From Faecousia sp. (GTDB lineage Bacteria; Bacillota; Clostridia; Oscillospirales; Oscillospiraceae), in contig JARHYV010000156.1 of assembly GCA_029258495.1 (NCBI GenBank), forward strand, positions 1-6,411: a stretch of DNA of 6,411 nt. Direction: 5' to 3'. The notes beneath the pieces are model-generated. The model made no database searches and had not been told where the DNA came from. It saw only the letters and a list, made by a program, of their open reading frames with translations. The translations under genes and the position numbers were made by a program. Position 1 is the first letter of the stretch. Each line of letters starts with the position of its first letter. This document shows, piece by piece, positions 6,283 through 6,411 of this stretch.

Positions 6283-6314
6283 AAAAAGGTGCCACCTGAA
6301 ACGGTGGCACCTTT
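6283..6314 (-). terminator. Intrinsic (probably leaky) terminator between scfA and scfB
   Basis: Minus-strand arms AAAGGTGCCACC (6314-6303) and GGTGGCACCTTT (6296-6285) make a perfect 12-bp stem around a 6-nt loop, with a short T-tract of five (6287-6283, partly in the stem) before an A. It lies 16 bp after the scfA stop. The strong stem with a short T-tract suggests partial termination, giving more peptide message than enzyme message. A role in 3'-end stability of the scfA mRNA is also possible. Confidence 0.88.
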
Positions 6315-6330
6315 CGTGGAATTTCAATGC

Positions 6331-6411
6331 TTACTTTTCAGTGTTTTCGCACTTCTGGTTGGCAACACCGCAGCTGGTCTTGCAAGCGGACTGGCAGGAA
6401 GTCTGGCACTC
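6331..6411 (-). CDS. scfA: SCIFF ribosomally made peptide precursor (5' end cut by window)
   Basis: Precursor of the SCIFF ranthipeptide, substrate of the neighbouring ScfB. Only the last 26 codons and the TAA stop (6333-6331) are in the window, open to the edge in frame. The visible peptide has five cysteines, at positions 2, 6, 10, 14 and 21 of the fragment, in a CX3CX3CX3CX6C pattern. It includes the conserved CQTSCQSACKTSC core and a VANQKCEN-like end, as in known SCIFF peptides of about 45-50 residues; the sixth cysteine and leader should lie just beyond the edge. ScfB is known to form Cys-to-Thr alpha-carbon thioethers in this family, and the visible fragment contains possible Thr acceptors. 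The adjacent maturase confirms the call. Too short to stand out as an ordinary ORF, it is recognised by its cysteine spacing. Confidence 0.95.
   Translation of the reverse strand, partial: ECQTSCQSACKTSCGVANQKCENTEK

Noticed and set aside
6251..6310. Longer scfB reading frame starting within the scfA-scfB hairpin
   Set aside because: The added 20 residues are encoded by the terminator stem and spacer; GGAGG sits ideally for the ATG at 6250.

Overview
All recognisable genes in this window lie on the minus strand, so they are read from right to left. The window suggests an anaerobic Firmicute of class Clostridia, probably an Oscillospiraceae/Ruminococcaceae-type gut bacterium. The main reason is the pair at the right end: the tail of a SCIFF peptide (six cysteines in forty-five residues) and its radical-SAM maturase, a pair known to be nearly universal in Clostridia and rare elsewhere. 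Strong GGAGG ribosome sites, intrinsic terminators and a consensus sigma-A promoter fit this. I cannot name a species.

Right-hand unit (6411 to 2387, minus strand): the cut-off scfA (SCIFF precursor, last 26 codons), then a 12-bp intrinsic hairpin with a short T-tract, then scfB (maturase, 462 aa). Next comes a 444-aa Orn/Lys/Arg decarboxylase-family PLP enzyme whose ATG overlaps the scfB stop (TGATG), then an rsmH-type 16S rRNA methyltransferase with an N-terminal extension. A textbook terminator follows 14 bp after rsmH. The layout looks like one operon in which the hairpin lets only part of the transcription pass from the peptide gene to the enzymes.

Middle (2386 to 1899): about 490 bp without a protein gene, but not empty. 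It opens with a near-perfect sigma-A promoter (TTGACA, 17-bp spacer, extended TGnTAAAAT). A dense run of back-to-back hairpins follows, then an A+T-rich segment, then a strong intrinsic terminator ending about 50 bp before potA. The predicted transcript is about 370 nt. It is either an independent structured small RNA or a long attenuated leader of the potAB operon. A segment near 2126-2139 can pair with the 5' arm of the terminator, which would allow a terminator/antiterminator switch. I do not recognise it as a known RNA class, and I consider it the most interesting item here.

Left-hand unit (1898 to 1, minus strand): potA (polyamine-type ABC ATPase, 372 aa) and potB (permease, first 261 residues, cut by the window edge), overlapping as ATGA. 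potC and potD would be expected beyond the left edge. A polyamine-type importer beside a possible polyamine-forming decarboxylase hints at a shared metabolic theme, but they lie in separate transcription units and the decarboxylase substrate is unknown.
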